Origin: Candidatus Gastranaerophilales bacterium
GTDB taxonomy: Bacteria; Cyanobacteriota; Vampirovibrionia; Gastranaerophilales; Gastranaerophilaceae
Reading direction: 5' to 3'
Assembly: GCA_900772035.1 (NCBI GenBank)
Contig: CAAGQE010000028.1
Coordinates: 1 to 6,922 of the forward strand
DNA length: 6,922 bases
This document shows, piece by piece, positions 6,007 to 6,922 of this stretch. The notes under the pieces are model-generated. The model had not been told where the DNA came from, ran no database searches, and saw only the letters and a list, made by a program, of their open reading frames with translations. Both the position numbers and the translations under genes were made by a program. Positions within the stretch are counted from its first letter, which is position 1. The number at the start of each line of letters is the position of its first letter.

Positions 6007-6043
6007 AAACTCAAATATATCTTGATTTGAGTTTTGTCTTTTT
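6007..6043 (+). terminator. Plus-strand terminator-like hairpin
   Basis: AAACTCAAAT (6007-6016) pairs perfectly with ATTTGAGTTT (6025-6034) around an eight-base loop, followed by a T-rich run ending TCTTTTT (6037-6043). The stem has only two G-C pairs, so termination would be modest. No plus-strand gene precedes it in the window; it may end a transcript displaced by phage insertion, or a small RNA, or it may insulate the anti-sigma operon. Confidence 0.4.
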
Positions 6044-6208
6044 AAAAAAATCAAAATGTTGTAAAATTAAAAATAAATATTTTTTTGAAAAAATTTTTAT
6101 TTATGCAAAAACAGTTGCAAATAAAGGGTTTCAAGAAAACAAAAAGAAACGAACAAAAAATGAACTTTTTTATGAGTACATCGTTATACCTTATGAAAGG
6201 GAAAGACA

Positions 6209-6568
6209 ATGAACGAAAAATGCAATAAGTACGAGACCTTCTTTACGTTTGCAAGTGAAAATGACTACAAACAGCACATTTTGGAATGCAAAGACTGTCA
6301 AGAACAATTGAATAAAGAGAAAAAACTGTCTTTTCTAATCAAAGATTCAGCAGACACTTATAAAACTTTAATCAAACGAAAACGCAAGCAGTCGTTGATT
6401 AAAGCAGCTTGCGCACTCTTATTGTTCGTATCTGTCGGGGCTTTTGCAGGTTTTGAATACACCGAACACGCCAAATATCAACAGTTTATGAGTTCAACAG
6501 GAGAAACATCCTCAATATACATGGACGGTTTACCCGTTGATGAATACGGATTTTTCGACTACGAGTAG
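6209..6568 (+). CDS. Zinc-binding transmembrane anti-sigma factor
   Basis: This 119-residue protein has the layout of a ZAS-type anti-sigma factor: a cytoplasmic N-terminal zinc motif, HILECKDC (H23, C27, C30; H-x3-C-x2-C), with C5 as a possible fourth ligand, then a charged linker (LIKRKRKQS, 54-62), one membrane span (about 63-82, LIKAACALLLFVSVGAFAGF) and a short acidic outer tail ending DEYGFFDYE. Such proteins hold a sigma factor at the membrane until a signal frees it. The partner is very likely the sigma factor gene that begins 11 bases after its stop. The positive residues before the span predict an inside N-terminus. The start ATG 6209 follows an AAGGGA-type site. The outer domain is short, so the signal is not apparent. 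In most such pairs the sigma gene comes first; here the order is reversed. Confidence 0.75.
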   Translation: MNEKCNKYETFFTFASENDYKQHILECKDCQEQLNKEKKLSFLIKDSADTYKTLIKRKRKQSLIKAACALLLFVSVGAFAGFEYTEHAKYQQFMSSTGETSSIYMDGLPVDEYGFFDYE

Positions 6569-6579
6569 GATTTCAACGA

Positions 6580-6922
6580 TTGAAACAAATTATTGACCAA
6601 TATAAAAGGAACATAAAATCAATCATCAGAAACCTTACAGGCTCACAAAACGAAGATTTGGAGCAAGAGGTTTATATAAGGACGTGGAAAAACCTCGACA
6701 AATACAATGAACAAGGGAAGTTTCGCCAATGGATAAGCACGGTTACGGCAAATATTTGCAAGGATTATCTGAAATCCTCGCATACTAAAAATGCCCAAAA
6801 CACCGTATCCGAGGACGAAACGCTACAAATACCGTCTCCAAAAGACAATGTCGAATACTCTTTTGAGGTAAAACTAAGAAGAAAAAGGGTCGCAGAAGCA
6901 ATAACGGCGCTAAAACCCAAAC
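6580..6922 (+). CDS. Sigma-70 family RNA polymerase sigma factor, ECF-like, partial 3' end
   Basis: The frame begins at TTG 6580-6582, ten bases after AGGA overlapping the anti-sigma stop codon, and continues off the right edge (114 codons visible). No in-frame ATG or other better start lies between it and the upstream in-frame stop at 6541. Residues 1-20 (MKQIIDQYKRNIKSIIRNLT) begin region 2. The hallmark follows: NEDLEQEVYIRTWKNLDKY (24-42), then FRQWISTVTANICKDYLKSS (47-66), the core-binding and -10-recognising helices of sigma region 2. A polar linker leads to KRVAEAITALKP, the start of region 4, which reads -35 elements. It would direct RNA polymerase to a small gene set when released by the adjacent anti-sigma factor. 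It is most likely a host gene beside the prophage, though a phage origin cannot be excluded. Confidence 0.88.
   Translation, partial: MKQIIDQYKRNIKSIIRNLTGSQNEDLEQEVYIRTWKNLDKYNEQGKFRQWISTVTANICKDYLKSSHTKNAQNTVSEDETLQIPSPKDNVEYSFEVKLRRKRVAEAITALKPK

Larger units (their letters stand above)
5710..6208. other. Intergenic control region without a convincing gene
   Basis: About 500 AT-rich bases separate the leftward phage operon from the rightward anti-sigma/sigma operon. All frames are short or lack a start with a ribosome site. The left part (5777-5913) is dense with repeats and promoter-like elements for leftward transcription. The middle (5915-6000) shows nothing I can name. A plus-strand terminator-like hairpin lies at 6007-6043. 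The rest (6044-6208) is very A/T-rich with no clear promoter; a 61-codon frame ending over the anti-sigma start begins with TTG inside the hairpin and is probably not a gene. No tRNA remnant or duplicated attachment core is visible. Confidence 0.6.

Noticed and set aside
6027..6212. A 61-codon plus-strand frame overlapping the anti-sigma start codon
   Set aside because: It starts with TTG inside the hairpin, has no ribosome site, and encodes a Lys/Phe-rich low-complexity peptide expected from AT-rich DNA.
6103..6228. A 41-codon plus-strand frame from ATG 6103, with an internal ATG at 6160
   Set aside because: No ribosome site precedes either ATG, and the frame overlaps the start of the anti-sigma gene.

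Overview
The window holds most of the DNA-packaging and head-assembly module of a tailed phage or prophage, read on the minus strand from about 5709 down to 1. A short plus-strand operon at 6209-6922 encodes a zinc-binding membrane anti-sigma factor and the start of a sigma-70 family sigma factor. The DNA is AT-rich, genes are tightly packed, and most have strong AAGGAG-type ribosome sites. The sigma and anti-sigma proteins look like those of low-GC gut bacteria. My impression is a Gastranaerophilales/Melainabacteria-like or Firmicutes-like host, but this is a weak inference from style and not a demonstrated match.

Phage layout in transcription order: an unrecognised Cys-rich zinc-ribbon-like protein (5709-5311), small terminase (5303-4893), large terminase (4903-3611), a short tape-measure-like protein (3589-2696), a tail-assembly-chaperone-like protein (2694-2107), scaffold (2074-1610), HK97-fold major capsid protein (1589-624), head-tail connector of the DnaT-like family (539-111), and the start of a head-closure-like protein (99 onward, running off the left edge). 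An intrinsic terminator and a second hairpin separate capsid and connector. Terminase cuts and pumps DNA, scaffold and capsid build an uncleaved procapsid (no protease is visible), and connector and closure proteins finish the neck.

The oddest point is gene order. The slot between large terminase and scaffold, where a portal gene normally sits, holds two tail genes, and these two are in the reverse of their usual order. No portal, protease, major tail protein or integrase is in the window.

The roughly 500 bases between the phage operon and the plus-strand operon hold no convincing gene. They contain three TATAACAA repeats, which read on the minus strand as extended -10 elements, an 8-bp palindrome over the likely start of transcription, a spaced inverted repeat, and a plus-strand terminator-like hairpin. 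I read this as the control region of the packaging operon, and possibly the phage-host boundary, though no attachment site can be shown.
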